Assembly (NCBI GenBank): GCA_017483575.1
Contig: JAFUWF010000008.1
Coordinates: forward strand, 1 to 59,442
Length of the DNA stretch: 59,442 nucleotides
Direction: 5' to 3'
DNA from: Bacteroidales bacterium
Lineage (GTDB): Bacteria; Bacteroidota; Bacteroidia; Bacteroidales; P3
Within the stretch, counting starts at the first letter, position 1; every line of letters begins with the position of its first letter. The translations under genes and the position numbers were made by a program. Shown in pieces: positions 16,516 through 26,025 of this stretch. Under the pieces are notes generated by a model that was given only the letters and a program-made list of their open reading frames with translations, was not told the DNA's origin and did not search any database.

Positions 16516-17694
16516 ATGTTGTACTATTTGTTTGATTGGTTTGACAAAGGACTTGACATCCCCGGTACGGGTGTGTTCCAGTACATCTCTGTCCGCGCTG
16601 CCGCCAGTATGGTTACCTCGCTGCTTATCATGCTGGTCTTCGGCAAGCCCTTCATCCGCTGGATGAAGAACAAGATGGGCATGATGGACGAGGTGCGCAC
16701 CGAGTTGGGTCTCGAGGGAGCGGCCCGCAAGAGTCAGACCCCCACCATGGGCGGACTGCTCATCCTTGCGGCCATCGTCATTCCCACGCTGCTCTTCGCC
16801 AAGCTCGACAATATTTATGTTCTCATCATGCTTGGCACCACGATATGGATGGGTATGATCGGCTTCCTGGACGACTACCTGAAGAAAACGCGTGGCAAAG
16901 CCGGCCTTCCGGGTAAATACAAGGTACTGGGACAGGTCTTGCTGGGCCTTGTTGTCGGATTGCTCATCATTCATCATCCTGACATTTCGGGCTCCACCAC
17001 TACGACGATTCCTTTCGTGAAAAACAACGAATTCGACTATGCATGGCTGGTCACCTGGATGGGCGACTGGGCTGGCGATTTGGTGTGGGTGGTCTATGTG
17101 CTGATTATCATCTTTATCGTTACTGCTGTCAGTAACGCTTCCAACCTCACCGACGGCATCGACGGTATTGCCACCGGCGTGGCATCCGTCAATGGCGGTG
17201 CCTTGGCCATCCTCGCATGGGTCAGTGGCAACGTTGTCATGGCGGGCTACCTGAACATCATGTACCTTTCCAACATCGGCGAACTGGCCATCTTCAGTAC
17301 CGCTTTTGTCGGTGCCACCCTTGGCTTCTTGTGGTTCAACACTCATCCTGCCGAAATATTCATGGGAGACACCGGCTCGTTGGCCATCGGGAGCATCATT
17401 GCTGTCTTTGCCGTGCTAATCAAGAAAGAACTCCTGCTGCCGATACTCTGTGGCATCTATGTGGTGGAGAACCTCTCGGTCATTATTCAGACGAGCTACT
17501 GCAAATATTATCGCCGACGCCATAAACTGCCCCAAAGTCAGGCGGTACCCGTGGAGAAACGTCCCTTCTTGATGACCCCGCTGCATCACCATTTCCAGAA
17601 GAAAGGTGTGGCCGAGGAAAAGGTGGTCATCCGTTTTGTAATCATTGCCATCCTGTTGGCAATTTTCACACTTGTAACATTGAAACTGAGATAA
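16516..17694 (+). CDS. mraY: Phospho-MurNAc-pentapeptide transferase MraY
   Basis: A 392-residue polytopic membrane enzyme making lipid I from UDP-MurNAc-pentapeptide and undecaprenyl phosphate. About ten membrane segments. The catalytic aspartate motifs are visible: GFLDDYLKK, NASNLTDGIDG and FMGDTGSLA. The loop with MTPLHHHFQ is the C-terminal MraY signature. Length is normal for Bacteroidetes, which carry a longer cytoplasmic loop than E. coli. Confidence 0.95.
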   Translation: MLYYLFDWFDKGLDIPGTGVFQYISVRAAASMVTSLLIMLVFGKPFIRWMKNKMGMMDEVRTELGLEGAARKSQTPTMGGLLILAAIVIPTLLFAKLDNIYVLIMLGTTIWMGMIGFLDDYLKKTRGKAGLPGKYKVLGQVLLGLVVGLLIIHHPDISGSTTTTIPFVKNNEFDYAWLVTWMGDWAGDLVWVVYVLIIIFIVTAVSNASNLTDGIDGIATGVASVNGGALAILAWVSGNVVMAGYLNIMYLSNIGELAIFSTAFVGATLGFLWFNTHPAEIFMGDTGSLAIGSIIAVFAVLIKKELLLPILCGIYVVENLSVIIQTSYCKYYRRRHKLPQSQAVPVEKRPFLMTPLHHHFQKKGVAEEKVVIRFVIIAILLAIFTLVTLKLR

Positions 17695-17721
17695 AAAAAC
17701 GTAATATATTAACCATACACT

Positions 17722-18261
17722 ATGACAATAGAAACTTTGGCCAAACAGGGCCGCGATAGAATCCACACCGGGCTGGCCGGCATAGACACACAGCGTCTGA
17801 AAGCGATGCGAAATGCTTCGCTCAGAGCCTGCTTCAACCGTCTGGAGGAGACTCGCTATCGCCTGGAGTTTGTCGCTCGAGTCCGTGGCCGTGAATATAT
17901 CAACGATGCCGCATCGCGCTCCATCAACGCCACGTGGTATGCCCTTGAGAGCACTCAAGGAGGCATTATCTGGATTGCCGATGCGCCCCGTCAGGCTGGC
18001 GACTATAGCCGTCTTGTGCCCTCGGCGCTGCGCAAAGTGCGTATGCTGTTGATAGTGGGTGGCGACAGTGAGAATATGCGCAAGACCTTCACCGGTGTCA
18101 TTCCCACCATCTACGCGTGTCCCAATATGGCTGCTGCCCTGCAAAAGGCGTATCGCTACGAGGCCGACGATGTGAAGGTGCTCTACTCCCCCGCCTGCGA
18201 CAATGGAACGGACGTTGAGGTGGAGGCGGAGGCCTTCCGACATGAAGTAAATGAATTGTAA
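17722..18261 (+). CDS. MurD-derived C-terminal domain only, degenerate (pseudo-ligase)
   Basis: A 179-residue open frame exactly where full-length murD (about 440 residues) lies in related dcw clusters. It aligns by eye with the last third of MurD: RLEFV, then YINDAASRS (60-67, family YINDSKATN), NATWYALES, WIADAPRQAGDY (family GGVDKGNDY), and YSPACDNGTD (155-163, family LLSPACASFD). The ATP-binding central domain is absent. The Ser/Lys of SKATN, the Lys of DKG and the Ser/Phe of ASFD are replaced, so ligase activity is not expected. The frame is clean and keeps the operon spacing, overlapping ftsW, so it looks retained rather than decaying. A real MurD must be encoded elsewhere. Role (scaffold or regulator of the Mur/Fts complex) is inference. 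Confidence 0.8.
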   Translation: MTIETLAKQGRDRIHTGLAGIDTQRLKAMRNASLRACFNRLEETRYRLEFVARVRGREYINDAASRSINATWYALESTQGGIIWIADAPRQAGDYSRLVPSALRKVRMLLIVGGDSENMRKTFTGVIPTIYACPNMAAALQKAYRYEADDVKVLYSPACDNGTDVEVEAEAFRHEVNEL

Positions 18262-19510
18262 CATGAAAGTATCGAAGATATTCAAAGGCGACCGAACGAT
18301 CTGGGTGGTGTTCTTGCTGCTCAGCATCATCTCGCTGGTGGAGGTCTACAGCTCCATCGGCCTCTTCGCCTATTCGTCGCCCGGTGGCGGATGGCCTACG
18401 GGTCTCTTCCTAAAGCATCTCTTCATCGTTATAGCCACATGGGTTGTTGTGGCTCTGGCCTCGCATGTCAACTATCGCTTCTTCTCTCGCTTCTCGGTGA
18501 TGGGATTCTGGATATCGGTGGTGTTGCTGGCGGTAGTGTTGATGATGGGCGGCCGCTGGTTCCGTCTGCCTGTGGTAGGACAGTTCCAGCCTTCGGAGGT
18601 GGCCAAGGTGATGCTGGTACTCTTTATGGCTCGCCAACTGGCCCTCAAAAAGGACCAGGCCTCGGACCTCGGCACTTTCCTCTCTCTGCTGATTTATATT
18701 GTCGGTGTGGTGGTGTTGGTCCTCCCCGAGAATTTCTCCACGGCGGCACTTATCTTCCTCTCGTGTTATCTGATGATGCTCTTTGGCGGTGTGAACCGCA
18801 CGTGGTGGTGGCGCCTTATGCTGGCTGGGCTGCTCGTAGTGGTGGTCGGACTGGGTATTACCTATTTCCGCTACGACAAGAGTCTCAACAACCAGAGTGC
18901 TCAGCCTGCCCAAACAGAACAGTTGCTCGAACGTTCTACCACGTGGGGCCATCGTATCCACTCTTGGCTCCAACCTAATCCCGACGAACTGTCGCAGGAG
19001 AATATGGCCCGTATGGCCATCGCACGTGGAGGTTTCTTTGGTGTCGGACCCGGAAACACTGTTCATGCCCGTCTCATGACGCAGGCACACAACGACTTCA
19101 TATACGCCATCATCATTGAGGAAATGGGCATGCTGACGGGTATCATCGTCTTCCTGCTCTACAGCTTCTTCTATTTCCGCTGCATACGTCTTGCCTGGCG
19201 TTGCAAAGGACGTTTCGGAGCGTTGGCGGTGGCTGGCTTTGGAACAATGATATACCTTCAGGCTTTGGCCAATATGTGTGTCGCTGTGGGAGTGCTGCCC
19301 GTCACAGGACAAACCCTCCCCTTCATTTCCTACGGTGGCACGGCCTACCTCTTCCTCGGTTGCGGTCTGGGCGTAATCCAGTCTGTGGCTGCCGATGTCT
19401 ACGACAAAGAAGCGCAAGAGAATGCCTCTGCGCAGACGGAAACCTCTGGTGAAAACCCGGACGATACAAACCTGGAAAGAATAGATAACGACAATAACAA
19501 CGATAACTAG
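18251..19510 (+). CDS. ftsW: Septal peptidoglycan polymerase FtsW
   Basis: A 419-residue SEDS-family membrane glycosyltransferase that polymerises lipid II with FtsI. About ten membrane segments. Signature GRWFRLPVVGQFQPSEVAK with the family's conserved residues, and near the end the loop TGQTLPFISYGGTA. A hydrophilic C-terminal tail (about 30 residues, Asn/Asp-rich) follows. Two starts are possible: ATG 18251 (overlaps the preceding gene by 11 bases) or ATG 18263 (MKVSKIFKGD), where homology begins. Confidence 0.95.
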   Translation: MNCNMKVSKIFKGDRTIWVVFLLLSIISLVEVYSSIGLFAYSSPGGGWPTGLFLKHLFIVIATWVVVALASHVNYRFFSRFSVMGFWISVVLLAVVLMMGGRWFRLPVVGQFQPSEVAKVMLVLFMARQLALKKDQASDLGTFLSLLIYIVGVVVLVLPENFSTAALIFLSCYLMMLFGGVNRTWWWRLMLAGLLVVVVGLGITYFRYDKSLNNQSAQPAQTEQLLERSTTWGHRIHSWLQPNPDELSQENMARMAIARGGFFGVGPGNTVHARLMTQAHNDFIYAIIIEEMGMLTGIIVFLLYSFFYFRCIRLAWRCKGRFGALAVAGFGTMIYLQALANMCVAVGVLPVTGQTLPFISYGGTAYLFLGCGLGVIQSVAADVYDKEAQENASAQTETSGENPDDTNLERIDNDNNNDN

Positions 19511-19511
19511 T

Positions 19512-20630
19512 ATGAAGATAATTATCAGTGGTGGAGGAAGCGGTGGACATATATTCCCCGCGGTGGCAATAGCCAATGCCGTGAAGGCACGTTGGAGCGA
19601 CGCTGACATCCTTTTTGTCGGTGCCGAAGGTCGCATGGAGATGGAGAAAGTCCCGGCAGCAGGATACAGGATTGTGGGTCTCCCCATTGCCGGTCTGCAG
19701 CGCAAGCTTACGCCGGCCAATATTATGAAGAATCTCCAACTTCCCTTCCGTATCATGAAGAGCCGCAGCAAGGTGAAGAGTGTCATCGCCGACTTTGCTC
19801 CGGACATCGTGGTGGGTGTCGGCGGTTTCGCCAGCGAACCCACCCTCAAAGCTGCTGCCTCTATGGGATACAAAACGCTGTTGCAGGAACAGAACTCCTA
19901 TGCCGGACTGACCAACAAGATGTTGGCTCGCAAAGCACAGAAAATATGTGTGGCCTATGAGGGCATGGAGCGTTTCTTCCCCAAAGAGAAGATTGTCTTT
20001 ACTGGCAACCCCGTGCGTGCCGATATTGAGCAGATGAATGCCACCGCAGCCGAGGGACGCCAGCATTTTGGCCTCGAAGCCGAAGGCCGTGTGCTCCTCT
20101 CTGTAGGCGGCAGCCTCGGCGCCCGCAGCATCAACGAGATGATCATAAGCCATCTGCACTTCTTCCGCGAGAACCGCATCCAGCTGCTTTGGCAGACGGG
20201 GCGTTGGATGTACAACGAAGCCGTGGCCGCCGTCGAAAAAGCGCAAGTCGGACAGTGGGTCAAGGTCCACCAGTTCATCCAACGCATGGACCTCGCCTAT
20301 GCAGCTGCCGACATCGTGGTGTCCCGTGCTGGCGCCATCGCCATCAGCGAGCTCTGCTTGGTAGGGAAGCCCGTCATACTCATTCCTTCGCCCAATGTCG
20401 CCGAGGACCACCAGACCAAGAACGCCCTCGCCCTTGTGGATCGCGGAGCGGCGGTGATGGTGAAGGATGTGGACTGCGGCAGTCAGGGGCTGGCCGCCGT
20501 CAAGGACCTCTTCGATGCCCCCGAACGCCAGGCCGCCATGAGTGCCGCCATCTCCAAGATGGCCGTTCGCGGCGCTGCTGAAAAGATTGTGGACCAGATT
20601 GAGAAACTGATTAAAAACAACTTGAAATGA
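19512..20630 (+). CDS. murG: Lipid II synthase MurG
   Basis: A 372-residue GT28 glycosyltransferase adding GlcNAc from UDP-GlcNAc to lipid I at the inner face of the membrane. N-terminal glycine loop ISGGGSGGHIFPA, GVGGFAS in the acceptor domain, and the nucleotide-sugar region SRAGAIAISEL with the following LIPSPNVAEDHQTKNA. Normal length. It starts one base after the ftsW stop and overlaps murC by four bases (ATGA). Confidence 0.96.
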   Translation: MKIIISGGGSGGHIFPAVAIANAVKARWSDADILFVGAEGRMEMEKVPAAGYRIVGLPIAGLQRKLTPANIMKNLQLPFRIMKSRSKVKSVIADFAPDIVVGVGGFASEPTLKAAASMGYKTLLQEQNSYAGLTNKMLARKAQKICVAYEGMERFFPKEKIVFTGNPVRADIEQMNATAAEGRQHFGLEAEGRVLLSVGGSLGARSINEMIISHLHFFRENRIQLLWQTGRWMYNEAVAAVEKAQVGQWVKVHQFIQRMDLAYAAADIVVSRAGAIAISELCLVGKPVILIPSPNVAEDHQTKNALALVDRGAAVMVKDVDCGSQGLAAVKDLFDAPERQAAMSAAISKMAVRGAAEKIVDQIEKLIKNNLK

Positions 20631-22072
20631 ACTACTACTTCCTTGGCATCGGAGGCATCGGTATGAGCGCTTTGGCGCGCTTCTTCCATCGTCGCGGCGA
20701 CGTCGTCAGCGGCTACGACCGCACGCCCTCGCCTCTCACCGACGAGCTCTCTGCCGAAGGCATCCCCATACATTTCGACGACAATCCCGACCTCATCCCC
20801 GCCCAGGTGGACCTCGTGGTGTACACTCCCGCTGTCCCAACCGACTCGCTCGAGTTCCAGGCCCTTGTCGCACGTGGTTTGAAAATGGAGAAACGCTCGC
20901 AGGTCTTGGGCGAGGTGACACGCGGCAAACGCTGCATCGCTGTCGCCGGAAGTCACGGCAAAACCACCACTACCACCATGATTGCCCACCTCCTCTCGAA
21001 TGCACCTTGCGGTTGTAGCGCTTTCCTTGGTGGCATCAGCAAGAACTTCAACAGCAACCTCCTGGTCGACAATAAGAGCCAGTACGTTGTTGTCGAGGCC
21101 GATGAGTACGACCGCTCCTTCCTCCAGCTGCATCCCTACATGGCAGTCATCACCGCCACCGACCCCGACCATCTGGACATCTACGGCACCCATGAGCACA
21201 TGATGGAGGCCTACCTTCAGTTCGCCAACCAGGTGGATGCCGACGGACACCTCTTCCTTAAGGAAAACATTTTCCTCACTGCCGACGGCGAGCCCTTCGT
21301 GGAGTATGGCGCCCACCATCACCATGAGCACGACGATGAGCATCATCACGACGAGCATCACCATGACCACTCCTCATCGGCCACCCTGGAAGGCAACATC
21401 TCTACCTACACCGCCCGCGGCATCGAGGCCGACTACTATGCTATCAACGTCCGCAACTACGGCGGCAACCTCTTCTTCGACCTCCGCACCCCCAACGGCG
21501 TGCTTTTCGACCTTGAGCTCCAGGGGGCCCCGCTGGTCAATGTGGAGAATGCTGTGGCCGCATCGGCCGTGGCGCTCAGCTGTGGTCTGGACCAGTACCA
21601 GCTGCGCAGCGGTCTGAAGTCCTTCGCAGGCGTACGCCGTCGTTTCGACTACCGCATTCGTGAGAAAGAACTGGTCTATATCGACGACTACGCCCACCAT
21701 CCCAACGAGTTGCGCTCCACTATCGAGGCTGTGCGCTACCTCTACCCCGGCAAACGGGTGGTAGGCATCTTCCAGCCCCACCTCTACACCCGCACCCGCG
21801 ACTTCGCCGACGAGTTCGCCAGCGTACTCCAAACCCTCGACGAAGTCATCATGATGTCCATCTATCCTGCCCGCGAGAAGCCCATCCTCGGCGTCACCTC
21901 CAGCATGGTGCTGCGGAAGATGGACACCATGTCCAAGTACCTTTGCACCCCGGACCAGGTCCTCGAGCTCGTCCCCGCCCTGTGTCCCGATGTGGTGCTG
22001 ACCCTCGGCGCCGGCGACATCGACCGTCTGGTGCCTCGTTTAGAAACCGTATTGAGAGAGAATCTGTTATGA
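20627..22072 (+). CDS. murC: UDP-MurNAc-L-alanine ligase MurC with histidine-rich insert
   Basis: A 481-residue Mur ligase that adds L-Ala to UDP-MurNAc. Rossmann start FLGIGGIGMSALA, ATP loop GSHGKTTT (K112), EADEYDRSF, and the ligase-domain motif DDYAHHPNE. Unusual: residues 230-248 form a run of His/Asp/Glu with 12 histidines in 19 residues, placed in the central domain after a segment following TDPDHLDIYG. This looks like a solvent-exposed metal-binding loop. Ordinary MurC proteins have no such loop as far as I know. Everything needed for catalysis appears intact. ATGA overlaps on both sides (murG, ftsQ). Confidence 0.93.
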   Translation: MNYYFLGIGGIGMSALARFFHRRGDVVSGYDRTPSPLTDELSAEGIPIHFDDNPDLIPAQVDLVVYTPAVPTDSLEFQALVARGLKMEKRSQVLGEVTRGKRCIAVAGSHGKTTTTTMIAHLLSNAPCGCSAFLGGISKNFNSNLLVDNKSQYVVVEADEYDRSFLQLHPYMAVITATDPDHLDIYGTHEHMMEAYLQFANQVDADGHLFLKENIFLTADGEPFVEYGAHHHHEHDDEHHHDEHHHDHSSSATLEGNISTYTARGIEADYYAINVRNYGGNLFFDLRTPNGVLFDLELQGAPLVNVENAVAASAVALSCGLDQYQLRSGLKSFAGVRRRFDYRIREKELVYIDDYAHHPNELRSTIEAVRYLYPGKRVVGIFQPHLYTRTRDFADEFASVLQTLDEVIMMSIYPAREKPILGVTSSMVLRKMDTMSKYLCTPDQVLELVPALCPDVVLTLGAGDIDRLVPRLETVLRENLL

Positions 22073-22827
22073 AGCCTTTGAAACGTTCTACCAAGATTAT
22101 GCTCATCGTACTGGGCGCAGCGGTACTCGCCGTGTTGGTCATTGTGGCCAACGTGGTGCGTTCCCGCTCGCAGGTCCGTGGGCTCGAGGTGGTGATACGC
22201 TACGGCAAGTCTCCCCACCTCGTGGAGGACCATGTGGTGAAGGACACTGTCTTGCACCGGATGCCCAACCTGTTGCAGGTCAGCGTGAAGAATGTCGACT
22301 GCCATCGTGTGGCTGCGATGGCACGCCGCGTGCCCTACCTGGAGAATGTCTCGGCTTCCGTGAGCGTCGGCGGCAAGGTGGTGGTGCGCGCCGACCAACG
22401 CCGTCCCGTCATGCGCCTGTACTACGGCAACCGCGAGTTCTACGTCGATTCCAAGGGCGCTCTCTTCCCCCCGTCGGCTACGGGCTTCTGCGACGTGCTC
22501 GTGGCTGGCGGCAACTTCACCGAACCCCTGCGTCTCGACAGCCTCAACGCTCAAACCACCGCCCTCTGGAAGGTGGCCTGTTTCCTCGACGACGAGGACG
22601 ACTACGCTCCCCTCATCGACCAGATCTTCATCGAGCGCGATGGCGACATCATGATGGTGCCCAAGGTGGGCGACCACGTGGTGGAACTCGGTACGGCCGA
22701 CGACCTCGACGCCAAGTTCTCCAACCTCCTCACCTTCTACCGCAAGGGCATGCCCCGCGCCGGATGGAACACCTACTCCAAAGTCAGCCTTAAGTTCAAA
22801 GGCCAAGTTGTTTGCACGAAAAAATAA
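22069..22827 (+). CDS. ftsQ: Cell division protein FtsQ
   Basis: A 252-residue bitopic protein: short basic cytoplasmic end (MKPLKRSTK), membrane segment about 10-28, and a periplasmic part with a POTRA-like region followed by the beta domain. Bacteroidetes FtsQ is poorly conserved, so the call rests on position between murC and ftsA, topology and size. I chose ATG 22069 because it overlaps the murC stop by four bases; the frame upstream of it is murC shadow. Confidence 0.85.
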   Translation: MKPLKRSTKIMLIVLGAAVLAVLVIVANVVRSRSQVRGLEVVIRYGKSPHLVEDHVVKDTVLHRMPNLLQVSVKNVDCHRVAAMARRVPYLENVSASVSVGGKVVVRADQRRPVMRLYYGNREFYVDSKGALFPPSATGFCDVLVAGGNFTEPLRLDSLNAQTTALWKVACFLDDEDDYAPLIDQIFIERDGDIMMVPKVGDHVVELGTADDLDAKFSNLLTFYRKGMPRAGWNTYSKVSLKFKGQVVCTKK

Positions 22828-22847
22828 ATTAAAAATAGAATAGCATT

Positions 22848-24239
22848 ATGGAAAACGAAATCATTGTAGGACTCGACATCGGTACCACCAAGATCGCCTG
22901 CTTTGTCGGTATGCGTGGCGAGAGTGGCAAAGTGAAAATTCTCGGCTTCGGCAAGACCGACAGCAAAGGCGTCGAACACGGCGTGGTGAAGAGCGTGACC
23001 GAGACCGCCGACTCCATCCGTCGCGCTGTCGCCGAGGCCGCCGACCAGGCCGACGTCGACATCGACGAGGTCTATGTCGGCATCGCCGGTCAGCACATCA
23101 AGTCGCGCCCCAGTCACGGCAGCGTCATGATCCCCTCCGACCACCGCCTCATCGAGCAGGAGGATGTCGACCGCCTCATTGCCGAGCAGTACAACACCCT
23201 GCTCGAACCCGGCGAGGAGATTATCCACATCTTCCCCCAGCAGTACATCGTCGACCGCGAACCTCTCAGCCGCGAAATCTATCCTGTGGGTGTCGTCGGC
23301 AAGACCCTCGAGGCCAATTTCCACATGGTGACGGCCAACGTCCAGAACCTGCAGTACATCAAGTATGCCGTGCAGGACGCCGGACTGAAAATCAAGGACG
23401 TCGTCCTCGAACCCGTGGCTTCCGCCAAGGCCGTTCTCGACGACAGCGACCGCGACGCCGGCGTGGCCATGGTCGACATCGGAGGCGGCACCACCGACAT
23501 CGCCATCTTCCACGACGGCATCATCCGCCACACCTCCGTCTTGCCCCTGGCTGGCAACGCCATCACCAACGACATCCGCGAGGGCTGCAACATCCTCAAG
23601 AAGCAGGCCGAGAGCCTCAAGGTGAAGTTCGGATCCTGCCTCGTGCAGGCCGTCAGCGAGAACGACGTCATCTCCATCCCCGGCATCCGCAGTCAGGCTC
23701 CGCGCGAAATCTACGTCAAAACCCTCGCCGGCATCATCAATGCCCGCACCAAGATGATTCTCGAACAGGTGGACTACGAAATCAAGCTCTCCGGTTTCGA
23801 CAAGAAGCTTATCGCCGGCGTAACCCTCACCGGCGGCGGCGCCCAGCTGAAGAACATCAAGGAACTCTGCGAGCTCATCACCACCACCGACACCCGCATC
23901 GGCATCCCCAACGAGCACCTCGAACCCGACAGTGTCTCCTTCGCCGAGCTCGCACATCCTATGTATGCCACCGGTATCGGCCTTGTGCTCTTCGGCATCG
24001 AACAGTCGGAATCCGAGCACACCGAGGAACCCGAAGAGGAAGCCACTCCCGTCGACAACTCGCGCGTCGACATCTTTGCCGACATGGGTGTCGAACCCAG
24101 CGAGGACCCCACCCCAGCCTCCCAGGACATCCCCGAAAAACCTGCCAAGAAGGAGAAGTCCAAAGAGAAAAAAGGCAACTTCGAGAAAAAGATTTCCCGC
24201 TTTATCCGGGATGTCTTCAACGAGAGTATCGACGATTGA
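22848..24239 (+). CDS. ftsA: Cell division protein FtsA
   Basis: A 463-residue actin-fold protein that ties FtsZ to the membrane. Phosphate loops GLDIGTTKIACFVG at the start and DIGGGTTDIAI in the second half; adenosine motif LTGGGAQLKNI. A charged linker ends in a basic amphipathic C-terminal helix (ISRFIRDVF), the membrane target sequence. It starts 20 bases after ftsQ. ftsZ follows after 136 bases. Confidence 0.96.
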   Translation: MENEIIVGLDIGTTKIACFVGMRGESGKVKILGFGKTDSKGVEHGVVKSVTETADSIRRAVAEAADQADVDIDEVYVGIAGQHIKSRPSHGSVMIPSDHRLIEQEDVDRLIAEQYNTLLEPGEEIIHIFPQQYIVDREPLSREIYPVGVVGKTLEANFHMVTANVQNLQYIKYAVQDAGLKIKDVVLEPVASAKAVLDDSDRDAGVAMVDIGGGTTDIAIFHDGIIRHTSVLPLAGNAITNDIREGCNILKKQAESLKVKFGSCLVQAVSENDVISIPGIRSQAPREIYVKTLAGIINARTKMILEQVDYEIKLSGFDKKLIAGVTLTGGGAQLKNIKELCELITTTDTRIGIPNEHLEPDSVSFAELAHPMYATGIGLVLFGIEQSESEHTEEPEEEATPVDNSRVDIFADMGVEPSEDPTPASQDIPEKPAKKEKSKEKKGNFEKKISRFIRDVFNESIDD

Positions 24240-24282
24240 TGTGCATAAGTTGTTGAAAACTAAACGCTAGACGATTCTGATA

Positions 24283-24307
24283 TTTGAACGGAAATTAGTA
24301 ATTTTAT
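24283..24307 (+). promoter_or_regulatory. Possible internal promoter of ftsZ
   Basis: The 136-base gap between ftsA and ftsZ is A/T-rich and carries TAATTTTATAC at 24299-24309, like the -7 boxes of mraZ and recJ. The nearest TTTG is only 12 bases upstream, so the -33 part is weak. Confidence 0.3.
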
Positions 24308-24375
24308 ACTGCCAAAAACATAACGCATTTTATTATAACGAATTCTTATACAATAAGATAGAAATATACAAGCAC

Positions 24376-26025
24376 ATGGAAGAAGACGCAATTTTCACTT
24401 TCGACTCGCCCAAAGGCCAGTCTTCCTACATCAAAGTCATCGGTGTCGGCGGTGGCGGCGGCAACGCCGTCAACCACATGTTCCGCCAGGGCATCAAGGG
24501 CGTTGACTTCATCGTCTGCAACACCGACATGAAGGCCCTCAACTCCTCGCCCGTGCCCAACAAGATCACCCTTGGCGACCTGGGCCTCGGCGCTGGCAAC
24601 AAGCCAGAGCGCGCCCGTCAGGCCGCTCAGGACAAGGCCGACGACATCCGCGACGCCATTTCGCACAACACCCAGATGCTCTTCATCACCGCTGGCATGG
24701 GCGGCGGCACCGGCACCGGCGCCGCTCCCGTCATCGCCGAAATTGCCAAGAGCATAGACCTCGACAACGACGAGAACAAAAAAATCCTTGTCGTGGCCAT
24801 CGTGACGCTCCCCTTCGGCTTCGAAGGCCGTCGCCGCAGCGAGCAGGCCATGGCTGGCATCAAGGAACTCAGCCAGCATGTCGACTCCATCATCGTCATC
24901 AACAACGACAAGCTCCGCACCTACGGCAACCTCCCCATGTCCAAGGCCTTCGCCATGGCCGACGACGTGCTCCTCACCGCCGCCAAGAGCATTGCTGAAA
25001 TCATCACCAACAACGCCTACATCAACATCGACTTCCAGGATGTCAACACCGTCATGGAACACTCCGGCACGGCCCTCATGGGCGCCGGCGCCGGCGCCGG
25101 CGAGAACCGCGCCATCGAAGCCATCACCGCAGCCACCACCTCCGTGCTCCTCAACGACAACGACATCCGCGGCGCCAAGAACGTCCTCCTCTATTTCTCC
25201 TACTCCTCCGAGCACGAGCTCACCATGGACGAGCAGACCGAAATCACGGACTTCATCATCGAGCGCACCGGCAACGACGCCGACTTTATCTGGGGCGCCG
25301 GCATCGACGACGACCTCGGCGACGAGCTCAAGGTCATCCTCATCGCCACCGGCTTCGAGAAAACCACCGTCGTGCCCCAGGAACCCAAGGTCATCGAACT
25401 GCCCAAGGACGAACCCAAGGTGGAAACCGTTGCCGTGGCCAAGGTGCAACCCGCCCCTGCCGCCGCCACCGAGCCCGTCATCATCCACAAGGATGAACCC
25501 GCCCCCCAGCCTGTTATGGATGTCTTCAAGCCCATCGAGAAAATCGCCCCCAAGCCCGCACCTGCTCCCGAACCCGTGAAGCACGTCATCATGCTTGAGG
25601 ACGACGAGCCCGTGGCTGCCGTCCCCGTCGTGAAAACTCCTGCCACACGGACCGACGTCATGGTGGAGGACATCCACCTCGTCGACACCCTCGAGCCTGC
25701 TCCCGCAGCCAAGGCAGAACCCGTCAAGCCCGCTCCGCAGCCTGCCCCGCAGCCCGCCATGCAAGTCAACCCCAATCCCGCCCGCAGCGCCTTCGAGAAC
25801 GACAACGACGTGAAGACCGCCGCCGAGCGTATCGCCTACATCCACAACCTGCTGCGCAACAATGCCAACGGTGCCGACATCGTGCAGCGCATGCCTGCCA
25901 CCACCTACGCCGAGGGCGAACTCTACGAGGGACGCCCCTCCAACTCCCGCGAAGCTTCTTCCTATACTATGCGTGCCGACGGCATCGTGACCAAAAACGC
26001 CTTCTACGACGACCAGCCCGATTGA
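24376..26025 (+). CDS. ftsZ: Cell division GTPase FtsZ with long proline-rich linker
   Basis: A 549-residue tubulin homologue forming the Z ring. The nucleotide-binding domain has GVGGGGGNAVNHM and the tubulin signature GGGTGTGAAPV; the polymerising core ends near residue 330. A Pro/Ala/Glu-rich linker of roughly 190 residues follows, then a short conserved-looking end (NAFYDDQPD). The linker is long even for Bacteroidetes. Last gene of the dcw cluster; its TGA overlaps the ATG of the exporter by one base. Confidence 0.97.
   Translation: MEEDAIFTFDSPKGQSSYIKVIGVGGGGGNAVNHMFRQGIKGVDFIVCNTDMKALNSSPVPNKITLGDLGLGAGNKPERARQAAQDKADDIRDAISHNTQMLFITAGMGGGTGTGAAPVIAEIAKSIDLDNDENKKILVVAIVTLPFGFEGRRRSEQAMAGIKELSQHVDSIIVINNDKLRTYGNLPMSKAFAMADDVLLTAAKSIAEIITNNAYINIDFQDVNTVMEHSGTALMGAGAGAGENRAIEAITAATTSVLLNDNDIRGAKNVLLYFSYSSEHELTMDEQTEITDFIIERTGNDADFIWGAGIDDDLGDELKVILIATGFEKTTVVPQEPKVIELPKDEPKVETVAVAKVQPAPAAATEPVIIHKDEPAPQPVMDVFKPIEKIAPKPAPAPEPVKHVIMLEDDEPVAAVPVVKTPATRTDVMVEDIHLVDTLEPAPAAKAEPVKPAPQPAPQPAMQVNPNPARSAFENDNDVKTAAERIAYIHNLLRNNANGADIVQRMPATTYAEGELYEGRPSNSREASSYTMRADGIVTKNAFYDDQPD

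Noticed and set aside
17722-18261. Calling this gene a decaying murD pseudogene
   Set aside because: The frame is clean from start to stop with operon-type overlap to ftsW, and the missing central domain has left no trace in the 27-base gap after mraY, so I treat it as a coding gene of altered function.
24240-24375. Small gene or riboswitch between ftsA and ftsZ
   Set aside because: AT-rich leader with only a weak promoter-like box; no frame or conserved RNA fold visible.
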